Positions 16,966-24,635 of a DNA stretch of 64,000 nt are shown here, piece by piece (the first letter of the stretch is position 1; each line of letters opens with the position of its first letter). The stretch is from Streptomyces zagrosensis. Its GTDB lineage: Bacteria; Actinomycetota; Actinomycetes; Streptomycetales; Streptomycetaceae. Under the pieces are notes generated by a model. The model saw only the letters and a program-made list of their open reading frames with translations, ran no database searches and was not told where the DNA came from. The DNA lies in assembly GCF_014203645.1 (NCBI RefSeq), contig NZ_JACHJL010000015.1, forward strand, positions 1 through 64,000, in the 5' to 3' direction. The position numbers were made by a program, and so were the translations under genes.

Positions 16966-17547
16966 ATGTCGGACCGGGAAAGGCGGCGGAAGATGGGGCG
17001 TTGGCGGGATGGTCGGGGCACGTTGCGCGTACCCCGCACGCGGGCGCAGGCAGCGCCACCCGCGAGGGAGCGCGCGCCGCACGTCCAGGCGCCGCACTGC
17101 GCGCCGCTGGACACCCGGTCGGCGTCCGGGGACGCGCCGCTGGACGAGTTGCCGAACGAGTTGCTCAACGCGCCACTGAACGCGCCACTGAACGTGCCAC
17201 TGAACGTGCCGTTAGAAATAGCCGCGTCCTATCGTGCGCGCTCCCGGGGGTTGCTGGGTCGGGAGGGTATAGAGGGCGCGCTGTTGCTCAGCCCGGCGAG
17301 CGGGGTGCACACCTTTGGGATGCGGTTCGCCATCGACGTCGCCTATCTCGACCGCGCGCTGACCGTGCTGGCCGTACGCACCATGCGGCCCGGACGACTC
17401 GGCCTGCCGCGACTGCGCGCGCGCCACGTTGTAGAAGCCGAGGCGGGCGCGATGGAGCGCTGGGGGCTGCGCCAAGGGGTGTGCGTCACCATCGACCCGC
17501 CCACTGGCTGCGGCACCACTGCGACGGCTGGTGGCTCGTCTCCCTGA
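16966..17547 (+). CDS. DUF192 domain protein
   Basis: 193 residues from ATG with GGGGGCAGGGG just upstream. The C-terminal ~100 residues form the DUF192 domain: RARSRGLLGREGIEGALLL, SGVHTFGMRFAIDVAYLDRA, VEAEAGAMERWGL. The function of the family is unknown; members are small beta-rich proteins often placed next to Tad pilus or prepilin peptidase genes in actinobacteria, as here (divergent from the A24 peptidase). The N-terminal ~85 residues are basic and low complexity and include a tandem Pro-Leu-Asn repeat encoded by 12-bp units at 17166-17212. Confidence 0.82.
   Translation: MSDRERRRKMGRWRDGRGTLRVPRTRAQAAPPARERAPHVQAPHCAPLDTRSASGDAPLDELPNELLNAPLNAPLNVPLNVPLEIAASYRARSRGLLGREGIEGALLLSPASGVHTFGMRFAIDVAYLDRALTVLAVRTMRPGRLGLPRLRARHVVEAEAGAMERWGLRQGVCVTIDPPTGCGTTATAGGSSP
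17166..17212. repeat. 12-bp tandem repeat within DUF192 gene
   Basis: About four units of AACGYGCCACTG encode NAPLNAPLNVPLNVPL in the linker before the DUF192 domain. Confidence 0.75.
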
Positions 17548-18101
17548 CGCGGACACGCCCCTCCCAGGGCAGGAGGATGTGGGCAGGCCCGCGCGATGCA
17601 CTTCCAGCTCGTCGCGTGTGAGCAGTGCGTAAGCGACTGTAGGCCACCTACGGCCGGCCGAACTACCTTTTAGGGCGAGGCATGTATTACGCGTTCATTT
17701 CGCCTCGTAACGGACGTACGGCGTATGGGTTCATGTTTCGTACGACGCACGCAGGTCAGCGCCATAGAGCCGGGGGTCCTGGCTGTGAGCGACGACGTCG
17801 AGCGCGTCGAAGCGCACGGCTGTCCTGCGCGTCCTGGCCAAGCGCCTCGTCATCGTCACGGGTGCTGGGAAGGGCGAACACTCCCCGGCGACCGTGATGC
17901 GGATGCCGCGCGAGCACGACGAGCAAACGGCCGCGGCCACCGCTGGCGCAGAGCACGCGACGAAGCGACTTGCGGCGAACGACCCCGGCACCGCTGAGGT
18001 CCCCTTCGAGCCCGCCTGTCAGAACTTCTGACAGCTACGCCGGTTCCGGTTCCGTTCCTGCTGCCGCCTGCGTAGGAGGGGCTCACCGAATCCGGGCTGA
18101 C
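17548..18101. other. Gap with possible decayed ORF
   Basis: About 550 bp with no intact gene. From about 17818 one forward frame reads KRLVIVTGAGKGEHSPATVM with codon use like its neighbours and ends at a TGA near 18031, but has no start codon after an upstream TGA, suggesting a gene fragment. A palindrome CTGTCAGAACTTCTGACAG at 18016-18034 sits at its end and could be a terminator. Confidence 0.45.
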
Positions 18102-18692
18102 CTAGCGGTCGGCCTTGATGGCGAGGCCGCCCACGATCAGGTCGGTCAGTGCGATGACTGCATCGTCGGCGGCGACCCGCTCTCGGTTCAGCTCGGCGGC
18201 CATCGCTTCGGCCGCACCCAGCACGCCGACACAGCGCAACCGAAGGGCCTCGGGCGTAAGGCCGGAGTATGGCCGCAGTGCGGCGACCATCAGGTCCGTA
18301 TAGCTGTCGAGCGTCTCGCGCTGGATCGCTTCCATTTCCGGATTTCCCTTCACCGCGGCGGAAACAGCGGCGAACTCGGGCATGTCGGTGGCGCAGGCGA
18401 AATAGGCAGCGCTGATGACGCGGGCGACCTCGTCAGCGGTGGGCGCGGCAGCCTCCAACGCCTGCGCGACCGCGGCTCGGTGGCGGTCGTCGAGTCGTCG
18501 ATAGAGCGCGAGCAACAGGCCGGGGCGAGTGCCGAAGTGGTCGTACGTGATCGGCCTGCTCACCCCGGCCGCCTCCGCGAGGGTGACCAGAGTCAGGCCG
18601 TCGGCGCCTTGGGTGCACACGATCGCCACGGCGACGTCGAGCAGTTGCTCCCGCCTGGCCTGCCTGGACAAGCGGGTCGGTGTGGTGGCCAT
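18102..18692 (-). CDS. TetR-family repressor
   Basis: 196 residues with an N-terminal TetR HTH (RREQLLDVAVAIVCTQGADG, TLAEAAGVSRPITYDHFGTR) and an all-helical ligand-binding domain. AAGGGAGGG precedes the ATG. It is divergent from the saccharopine-dehydrogenase-like gene, with 84 bp between the starts that contain two tandem TAC-N5-GTA palindromes, so it very likely controls itself and that gene. The inducer is unknown. Confidence 0.92.
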   Translation of the reverse strand: MATTPTRLSRQARREQLLDVAVAIVCTQGADGLTLVTLAEAAGVSRPITYDHFGTRPGLLLALYRRLDDRHRAAVAQALEAAAPTADEVARVISAAYFACATDMPEFAAVSAAVKGNPEMEAIQRETLDSYTDLMVAALRPYSGLTPEALRLRCVGVLGAAEAMAAELNRERVAADDAVIALTDLIVGGLAIKADR

Positions 18693-18724
18693 TGCCCTCC
18701 CTTGCGTCGCGCCACAGATTAAGC

Positions 18725-18749
18725 TACAAAAAGTAAGTTACAAAATGTA
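18725..18749. promoter_or_regulatory. Probable TetR operator, two tandem palindromes
   Basis: TACAAAAAGTA (18725-18735) and TACAAAATGTA (18739-18749), 14 bp apart, in the AT-rich centre of the divergent intergenic region. Both have TAC-N5-GTA arms. Binding by the adjacent TetR protein is inferred from position. Confidence 0.65.
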
Positions 18750-18776
18750 GGTTCAGGGATACGAGAGGAACCCACG

Positions 18777-19790
18777 GTGGAGCAGTCGACATCGGTACTG
18801 ATCTTGGGCGGTTCGGGCCAGGCGGGCGGGGACGCCGCAGCCCTCCTGCGTCGATGGCACCCGGCGCTGCCGCTGACCATCGCGGGCCGTGACATCGACC
18901 GCGCGCAGCGGATGGCCGACGAACTCGGCGCCGCGACGGCCGTAACCATTGACCTGCGGCGCAGCGATCTCGGCCTCCCGGCCGATCACCACTACTCGGC
19001 AGTGGTCGCCGCGCTGTGGGATGACCACCTGAACGGGCTGCACTACGCGCAGCACCGCGGATTGCCCTACCTCAGCATCTCCAGCGGTCTGGTGGAGATC
19101 GCACCGGAGGTCGTCGCGAGCGCCCAGCGAGCGCACGCCACACCGGTCCTGTTGGCCAGCCACTACTGCGCCGGTGCCACGGTCCTCGCGACACTGGACG
19201 CGGCCCGGGCACTCGACCGGATCGACACCATCCGGATCAGCGCCGTACTGGACGAATTGGACACCGGCGGACCCGCGGGAAGAGCGGATCTAGAGCGGTG
19301 GTCCACCGCCACCTCGGCGGGACTGGTACGCCGTGACGGCGTCTTCACCTGGATCGACGGCTCCGCCGTCCAGGCGGACGTGACCAGCACCGACGGCACC
19401 GTCCTACCCGGCCAGAGCATCGCCATCCTCGACGTACCGAGCCTCGCCCACGCGACGGGCGCACCGAACGTCCGCTTCGACTTCGCGGTCGGTGAATCCG
19501 CAGGCCGGCGCCGCGGCGAAGCCGCTTCCTTCGAGGTCCGGATCGACCTCGAAGGAGCCGGTCCAGCCGGCGCACCGTTCAGCACCAGCCGCTACCTCGT
19601 CCACCCGGCAGGGCAGCGCCCCCTGACCGCACTCGGCATCGCCCTCGGTGTCGAGCGATTGCTGGGTCTGCGCGGCGAAGCCGTCCCACCGGGCATCCAC
19701 ACCCCGGAAACATTGATCGACCCGGCCTACGCGGTCGAGCGGCTGGTGGAGATCGGCGCTGTCTTCGTCGGCGCACAGGTCAACAGGTGA
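18777..19790 (+). CDS. Saccharopine dehydrogenase-like NAD(P)-dependent oxidoreductase
   Basis: 337 residues from GTG after GAGAGGAA. The N-terminal Rossmann motif is VLILGGSGQAGGDAAALLRR, followed by IAGRDIDRAQRMADELG, where the basic residues suggest NADP. The middle contains LPYLSISSGLVEIAP and ASHYCAGATVLATLDAARAL, matching the saccharopine dehydrogenase family fold. The reaction is unknown. It is controlled presumably by the divergent TetR gene through the palindromes in between. No downstream partner; the next gene is convergent. Confidence 0.82.
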   Translation: MEQSTSVLILGGSGQAGGDAAALLRRWHPALPLTIAGRDIDRAQRMADELGAATAVTIDLRRSDLGLPADHHYSAVVAALWDDHLNGLHYAQHRGLPYLSISSGLVEIAPEVVASAQRAHATPVLLASHYCAGATVLATLDAARALDRIDTIRISAVLDELDTGGPAGRADLERWSTATSAGLVRRDGVFTWIDGSAVQADVTSTDGTVLPGQSIAILDVPSLAHATGAPNVRFDFAVGESAGRRRGEAASFEVRIDLEGAGPAGAPFSTSRYLVHPAGQRPLTALGIALGVERLLGLRGEAVPPGIHTPETLIDPAYAVERLVEIGAVFVGAQVNR

Positions 19791-20002
19791 GCACCCTGCC
19801 AGGGTGAGCCCATGGCCCTGTTGAGCCAGCCGACCGGCTCCTGAGACCTACCCGCCCCGGCACTGGTGCGCCATGAGGCGACCGGGGCGCCAGCAACTGG
19901 AATCTGCGGCTGTCTCGGCAGGTTCCCCGCCCTACAGCGGCCCCGGCACTGCCCTTTCCCCCGTGGTGCGGAGCCTGGGCCGGCTGCTCATCCGCAGCTT
20001 CG

Positions 20003-20614
20003 CTACGAGGCTTCGCGGGCGAAGCTGACTTCCACACGGCGGTTCTTCTTGCGGCCTGCCTCGGTCGAGTTGTCCGCGATCGGATAGTCCTCGCCGTAGC
20101 CGCGGATCTCGTACTGCACGCCGGACCCCAGTTCCCCGGCCAGTCGCTGCTGCACGGCGTCCGCCCGCTCCTTGGACAGGTCCTCGCCGTGGTCGGTGGC
20201 GCCGAGGTCGTCGGTGAATCCGAAGATGCGCACCTCGCGGGCGCGTTGCGCGTCGATCTCCCGGGCGATGATGGTGATCCGGGCGGTGGCCTGGGGGCTG
20301 AGCTTGGCGCTGTCCTTGCCGAACAGCACCTCCGACTGGAGGGCGAAGGTGACGTCCTCGTTGGTGTCCTCGCGCCGCTCCTCCCCGTTGTCGGTCTCCA
20401 CGATCGACTTGATGTTGAGCACCTTGACCTCGCCGAGCTTCGCACCGCTGGCCAGCTTGAGGTCCGCGTCGTCGGGGTCCACCTCGACCGGCGGGGCGGC
20501 GACCTGCGACGCGCCCGGGCCCTCGTCGGCGTGCACGGCCGGGGCGGGCAGGGCTACGGCGGTGGCGGCGGCGAGCACAAGCAGAGCCGTGCGGAGGGTG
20601 TGTGCGGTGGTCAT
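20003..20614 (-). CDS. Secreted OmpA-family domain protein
   Basis: 203 residues. A signal peptide (LRTALLVLAAATAVALPAPAVHA) is followed by an acidic region and a C-terminal OmpA/MotB domain (about 85-203) with LFGKDSAKLSPQATARI, RIFGFTDDLGATDHGEDLSKERA and GYGEDYPIADNSTEAGRKKN. The fold binds peptidoglycan diaminopimelate. In a monoderm it would tie the protein to the wall. The gene is the last of an operon after tadG and a lipoprotein gene (6 bp spacing to the latter), suggesting a wall-anchoring role for the pilus or for the lipoprotein. Confidence 0.88.
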   Translation of the reverse strand: MTTAHTLRTALLVLAAATAVALPAPAVHADEGPGASQVAAPPVEVDPDDADLKLASGAKLGEVKVLNIKSIVETDNGEERREDTNEDVTFALQSEVLFGKDSAKLSPQATARITIIAREIDAQRAREVRIFGFTDDLGATDHGEDLSKERADAVQQRLAGELGSGVQYEIRGYGEDYPIADNSTEAGRKKNRRVEVSFAREAS

Positions 20615-20620
20615 GGCCCG

Positions 20621-21214
20621 TCACCCGGCGATCTTGATCGTGGCGGACGGAAACGTCGGCAGTTGGAACTGCACCTCGTCCACCTCTTCCGGTGGGGCGG
20701 GGAACTGCATGAAGACCGGAACCGTGACCCCCGCCTTGATGGTGACCAGCGACATGGTGCACAGACACCGCCCCTCGGTGTCACGCAGCACGTAGTAACG
20801 CTTCTTGCCGCCGGAGTCGATGAGGGTGGCGCCGGCGATCGACGAGCCGTGCTTGAGGATCTCGGTCTCATCGCCTCGCCATTTGTTGGCGCCCGTGTAG
20901 ATCTTGTCGCTGGTGTTCTCGACTTGGCCGTTGACGGTGAGGAAGCCGCCGGCGTCACGCTTGGCTTCGGTCAGCGTGAGGACCATGCCCTTCTCGCCGC
21001 GCAGTTCGGCGATCGGCTCGCCGATCGGCTCCGGTGTGTCGCTCTTGCCGCCCTCGCCCTTGGGCGCGTTCCCGGCACCGGCCGACTGTTCCTTGGCGGG
21101 CTTGTCATCCGCGTCTCCGCCGCCTCCGCAGCCCGTCATGAGCAGGGAGGCGCTGACCGCGACCGCTCCAACGGCCAGCGCCCCACGCGCCTTGGCGGTG
21201 AACCGAATGCTCAT
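20621..21214 (-). CDS. Lipoprotein of unknown function in the Tad operon
   Basis: 197 residues from ATG at 21214. The lipobox LLMTGCGGGG places the acylated cysteine near residue 28. A Gly/Lys/Asp/Pro-rich linker precedes a domain with VLTLTEAKRDAGGFLTVNGQVENTSDK and two cysteines (GRCLCTM), followed by a beta-rich C-terminus. The 'prediction of extracellular immunoglobulin-like' look (vertebrate-independent DUF4352-type) is only an impression. It lies between tadG and the OmpA gene in the same direction, 20 bp after tadG. Confidence 0.78.
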   Translation of the reverse strand: MSIRFTAKARGALAVGAVAVSASLLMTGCGGGGDADDKPAKEQSAGAGNAPKGEGGKSDTPEPIGEPIAELRGEKGMVLTLTEAKRDAGGFLTVNGQVENTSDKIYTGANKWRGDETEILKHGSSIAGATLIDSGGKKRYYVLRDTEGRCLCTMSLVTIKAGVTVPVFMQFPAPPEEVDEVQFQLPTFPSATIKIAG

Positions 21215-21234
21215 GAGTCGCAGCCCTTCACTGG

Positions 21235-21951
21235 TCAGTCGGCGAGATGCACGGAGAATAGGTCCGCGGCGTCGGGAAGCACGCCGGGACGCTCCGGATC
21301 GATGGACCATTCCTCGCCGTCGCAGACAAACTCCACAGGCGGCTTCTTGGGGTCCTCTTCCGGCTTGTCGTCCTCCCCCTCGTCACCGTCGTCACCGTCG
21401 GTATCGCTGGGACGGGGGCTGGGAGCTGGGGAGCTCTCTTCGGGTACGGGCGGATCGGCGGGGTCGGGGGGTTTGCGCAAGCAGCGAGGTTCGATCTCGG
21501 CCGTCGCGTCGGCCGCCGCGTGCTGGGACTCCGTACCGGGAACGATGGAATCGCCCACCGTGTACCGGGTCCGCACATTCACCCGGAAGCTCGGTGGCAC
21601 ACTGCCGAAGATCTCGCAGTCGGTCACGTCCGCGTCGTTCTCGCTCGCGAACCATTGCGCCTCGGCACACGCCTGCGTGCTGCCGATGCCGTTTCCGTCG
21701 AGGATGTCCTCCCACGCCTCGCCGGCACCGATGGCCGTGAGCAGTTCATCGCGCAGCGCATCGCGGTGGTCCTGGGCAGCGGCGAGGGCAGCGGCGTCGG
21801 CGGCGGTCTGCGCTCCGTTACGGGTGGCGCCCGCCTGCCCCACGGCGAAAAGGGCGAGGCCGAGAAAGAGAAGGCCGGCTACGGCGGTGATGTAGATCGG
21901 GAATGCCTGGCCCGAATCCCCGTATCGCGCGCTGCCTTGACCGCGTCTCAC
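21235..21951 (-). CDS. tadG: TadG-like pilus assembly / pseudopilin protein
   Basis: 238 residues from GTG at 21951, whose last two bases begin the TGA of the pilin gene (GTGA overlap), so translation is coupled. The N-terminus YGDSGQAFPIYITAVAGLLFLGLALFAVGQAGATRNGAQTAADA... shows a single hydrophobic segment followed by the conserved NGAQTAADAAALAAA segment of TadG/TadE-type proteins. The C-terminal half is acidic and low complexity (SDTDGDDGDEGEDDKPEEDP). Family role: pseudopilin-like or envelope-spanning accessory of Flp pili. The open frame extending upstream to 22386 is a shadow of the pilin gene. Confidence 0.85.
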   Translation of the reverse strand: MRRGQGSARYGDSGQAFPIYITAVAGLLFLGLALFAVGQAGATRNGAQTAADAAALAAAQDHRDALRDELLTAIGAGEAWEDILDGNGIGSTQACAEAQWFASENDADVTDCEIFGSVPPSFRVNVRTRYTVGDSIVPGTESQHAAADATAEIEPRCLRKPPDPADPPVPEESSPAPSPRPSDTDGDDGDEGEDDKPEEDPKKPPVEFVCDGEEWSIDPERPGVLPDAADLFSVHLAD

Positions 21952-22112
21952 ATGCCAGTGACCTCGGAAATCTTGTCGGTGATCGCACTGAAAATCTCGC
22001 TGCCGATATCCGTTCCGGAGATCGCGATCACGATCGCCACGACCACGGCGATGATCCCGAGATACTCGACCGCGGTCTGTCCGCGGTCGTTTCCCACAAA
22101 GCGCTTCACCAT
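21948..22112 (-). CDS. flp: Flp/Fap-type pilin
   Basis: 54 residues from ATG at 22112 with GAAGGAG directly upstream. The short basic leader MVKRFVGNDRG is followed by QTAVEYLGII, the Flp signature: prepilin peptidase should cut after Gly, leaving Gln at +1 and Glu-Tyr at +5/+6. A single hydrophobic helix and a short polar tail complete it. This is the likely major subunit of the pilus built by the adjacent Tad proteins. It lies first in a short operon with tadG, the lipoprotein and the OmpA gene, downstream of a 520-bp non-coding region that probably carries its own promoter. Confidence 0.9.
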   Translation of the reverse strand: MVKRFVGNDRGQTAVEYLGIIAVVVAIVIAISGTDIGSEIFSAITDKISEVTGM

Positions 22113-22635
22113 CGTTTTCTCCTTCATGGGCGGCCGTTCCGCTGCGGTCCGGCGTATCGGTCCCCGTGATGCTGCTCGCGACACGAGGAAAGTACGCCGA
22201 AACGCAGGCACCGGAACAGGGCGTCCCGAAGCATTCTCTTCCGCACGGCCTGAGTTGAAACCTCTCAGGTCGTTTCCGTCGCCAACAACCCACGCGGCCC
22301 ATGACTCTCACCCCCACTCCGGCACGGCCGCCCGGCACCGCGCCCCTTGAATGCACGGTCCCCGAAGGATGACTGTCCCATAACACATTGCATTTGCGAA
22401 GAGTTACGGGCTAGCCGAAACGCGTTTGAGACACAGCCGATATGGAGGCCGAAACACCCTGGTGGGGCTGTTGGGGATGGCGATACGGATCGGGCGAATC
22501 TGCCCAGCGAGACGTGCGGCAACGCCTGGGACGAGGGACAGCGTACGGCTCGCCGCGGAGTGACCAAGGCGGGGCGGGTGGGCGGCGCGCATGCACGTAA
22601 CTCGCCGCTGTAGCACTCTAGTTGGGACGTCATGG
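22113..22635. other. Non-coding region upstream of flp
   Basis: About 520 bp between tadC and the pilin gene without a supported ORF. A less GC-rich stretch around 22378-22420 could hold the flp promoter. Abundant pilin is often expressed from its own promoter, which fits. Confidence 0.45.
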
Positions 22636-23529
22636 TCAGTCTCCTGTCACCGAGCCGAAGTCGGTGCCCGAGCCGATGAAGAAGCCCGCCACAAGCAACA
22701 CCATCGTGCCGGGCACCATAAAGGTGGTGATGACGAGCGTCGCCTTGGGGACGGCACGGGCGGCGCGGCGGCGGGCGTTCTGTGCATCGGTGCGGCGCAT
22801 GTCGTTAGCGATCGCGATCAAGGTTTCCACGATCGGTGATCCCAGCTCCTCGCCCTGCTGAAGTGCGGTGACGAATTGGGCGACCTGTTCTGAGTCATTG
22901 CGTTTTCGCAGCTCCTCGAACGCCTGTCGGCGGCTCACTCCCATGTCCATTTGACGCAGGGTGATCCGCAGTTCATCCGCCCAGGGCCCCTCGTACTTCT
23001 CGGCCACTCGATCCAGCGCCTGACGGAAGCTGAGCCCCGCGCTGACAACGACGGCCAGCACATCAAGGAAGTCCGGCAGCGTGCGTTCGATGGCGTCCTT
23101 GCGCTCACGCACGGCGGCCCATATCCCCACCTCGATCCAGAACAGACCGAAGGCCGCGAGCATGACGGCCAACAGGAATTCCCCGCGCAGCAGCATCACC
23201 AGCGCTCCGCCGAAGCCGAGGAATCCATAGACGGCTCGGCGGGCCGCGTACCGGTCCACGGTCAGGCCACCCGGGTTGCCCGCCAGGTCAATGCGGCGCC
23301 GGACCTTCGCGACGCGCTTGTCACCCATCAGCCGCAGCACCAGCGGCGCGTACCGCATGCCGAGGCGGTCCACGGCGGAACCGACCACGGTGGTACGCGT
23401 CGCGCCGACCTCCAGGGCCACGGCCAGGTCACTCGGCAGCTTGGCCTCGCGGCGGTAGAGCGCGATGCCGTAGCAGGCGCCAGCGGTGGACAGGCCAACG
23501 GCCAACGCGAGCAACAGGCCGATGTCCAT
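22636..23529 (-). CDS. tadC: TadC-like inner-membrane platform protein (type II secretion F family)
   Basis: 297 residues from ATG after GGGAGGAG. A T2SSF domain (about 140-275) has ERTLPDFLDVLAVVVSAGLS, FRQALDRVAEKY and ALQQGEELGSPIVETLIAIAND, flanked by membrane segments, the last being ATLVITTFMVPGTMVLLVAG. With TadB it forms the membrane platform on which the TadA ATPase acts. It follows tadB after 30 bp. Confidence 0.92.
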   Translation of the reverse strand: MDIGLLLALAVGLSTAGACYGIALYRREAKLPSDLAVALEVGATRTTVVGSAVDRLGMRYAPLVLRLMGDKRVAKVRRRIDLAGNPGGLTVDRYAARRAVYGFLGFGGALVMLLRGEFLLAVMLAAFGLFWIEVGIWAAVRERKDAIERTLPDFLDVLAVVVSAGLSFRQALDRVAEKYEGPWADELRITLRQMDMGVSRRQAFEELRKRNDSEQVAQFVTALQQGEELGSPIVETLIAIANDMRRTDAQNARRRAARAVPKATLVITTFMVPGTMVLLVAGFFIGSGTDFGSVTGD

Positions 23530-23559
23530 GTCTTGCTCTCCTCCCTCAGGGCTCTCGTG

Positions 23560-24501
23560 TCATACGGCGATCTTCGACATGCGACGGATGAGGAAGAACC
23601 CGATCCCGTAGAGGCCGAAGGCGACCACGACCGCGGCCTGACCCCAAAACGAGGAGGTCATGCGCTCGATGGAGCCGGCCGCGACCCTGTCCATCAGCAG
23701 CAGCGTGCCCACCCCGAGCAGCGGCACCACATAGGCGGTGACGGTGACCTGGGACAGCTGGGTGCGCACCTCGCGGCGGGTCTCCTTGCGCTCCTCCAGG
23801 GTCTGGGTGAGGTTGCGCAGCGAGCTGACGACCGAGCCGCCGGCGCGGTTGGAGAGCACCAAGGTGGTGACCAGGACGACGAGTTCGCGGGAGGGCAGCC
23901 GGTCGGCGAGCTCGTCCAGGGCGTCATCGATGGAGTGCCCGACCGCGAGTTTGTCCGCTACCTTGGCCAGTTCCTCACCCGCCGGGGCCTCCATCTCGTC
24001 GGCCGCAAGCCCCAGCGCGGTACGCAGCGCGAGGCCGGCCTGCGTGGCGTTGGCCAGTATGCGGGCCAGTTCGGGAAGTTGGTTGATGAACCTCTCAATG
24101 CGCTTTTGGCGTTGCCAGTTCAGGAAAGCGAACGCTCCCCAGACGGTGACGACGGCGGCAATGGGGCCGAAGAAGCTGGCCAGCGTGGCCTGGGCGATAA
24201 GCCAAAGGCCGGCGGCCGTTCCCGCGGTATAGACGAAGAATTCACCCGGAGTGATGACCAGGCCCGTCGCCGCGAGGCGCAGTTCGAGCCCGCGGCCCAA
24301 CCGGGTCCCTCGCAGCCTGCGGTCCACGCTCGCGAAGCGGCGCCGGCCATCGGTCAGCGGAAGAGAGCCTTCCGTCTCTGCGAGCCGTTGGACCAGTGAC
24401 TGGTGCCTGGCCCGGCCCGCCGCGTAAGTCTGCGCTCCCGCGACTCCGAGCAGGCCGCAGAGCAGCGTCGTGCCGGCCGTCAGCGTGGCGAGGTCATCCA
24501 T
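23560..24501 (-). CDS. tadB: TadB-like inner-membrane platform protein (type II secretion F family)
   Basis: 313 residues from ATG with GGGGAGCGG upstream. T2SSF domain around 140-265: FINQLPELARILANATQAGL, ALRTALGLAADEMEAPAGEE, VLSNRAGGSVVSSLRNLTQT. Several transmembrane segments flank it. Role: pilus platform with TadC. The preceding 130 bp after tadA hold a 15-bp repeat array that can be read as a small coupled ORF. Confidence 0.92.
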   Translation of the reverse strand: MDDLATLTAGTTLLCGLLGVAGAQTYAAGRARHQSLVQRLAETEGSLPLTDGRRRFASVDRRLRGTRLGRGLELRLAATGLVITPGEFFVYTAGTAAGLWLIAQATLASFFGPIAAVVTVWGAFAFLNWQRQKRIERFINQLPELARILANATQAGLALRTALGLAADEMEAPAGEELAKVADKLAVGHSIDDALDELADRLPSRELVVLVTTLVLSNRAGGSVVSSLRNLTQTLEERKETRREVRTQLSQVTVTAYVVPLLGVGTLLLMDRVAAGSIERMTSSFWGQAAVVVAFGLYGIGFFLIRRMSKIAV

Positions 24502-24635
24502 CGGTGCCCGCTCCCCTTTCGTGCTCTTGTCGCGGCGGCTCGGCTAGCGGCGGCTCGGCTGGTGGTGGCTTGGCTGGTGGTGGTGGCACCGTCAGCGGTG
24601 GCGTGGCCGGCCGTGGCGGGTGGCAGTGTCGTCAT
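24480..24635 (-). CDS. Possible small Ala/Thr-rich ORF between tadA and tadB
   Basis: A 51-codon frame starts at an ATG that overlaps the tadA stop (ATGA) and ends inside tadB. It reads MTTLPPATAGHATADGATTT followed by SQATTSRAAASRAAATRA, built from 15-bp units (GCCACCACCAGCCRA type). Coupled start position argues for translation; low complexity and lack of any domain argue against. It could equally be a repeat-expanded spacer. Confidence 0.25.
   Translation of the reverse strand: MTTLPPATAGHATADGATTTSQATTSRAAASRAAATRARKGSGHRWMTSPR

Noticed and set aside
21952..22386. N-terminal extension of TadG across the pilin gene
   Set aside because: The extension overlaps the pilin CDS out of frame and is basic and low complexity; the GTG overlapping the pilin stop is the better start.
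22951..24399. Long forward frame over tadB/tadC
   Set aside because: Shadow of two conserved Tad genes; no domain in the forward frame.
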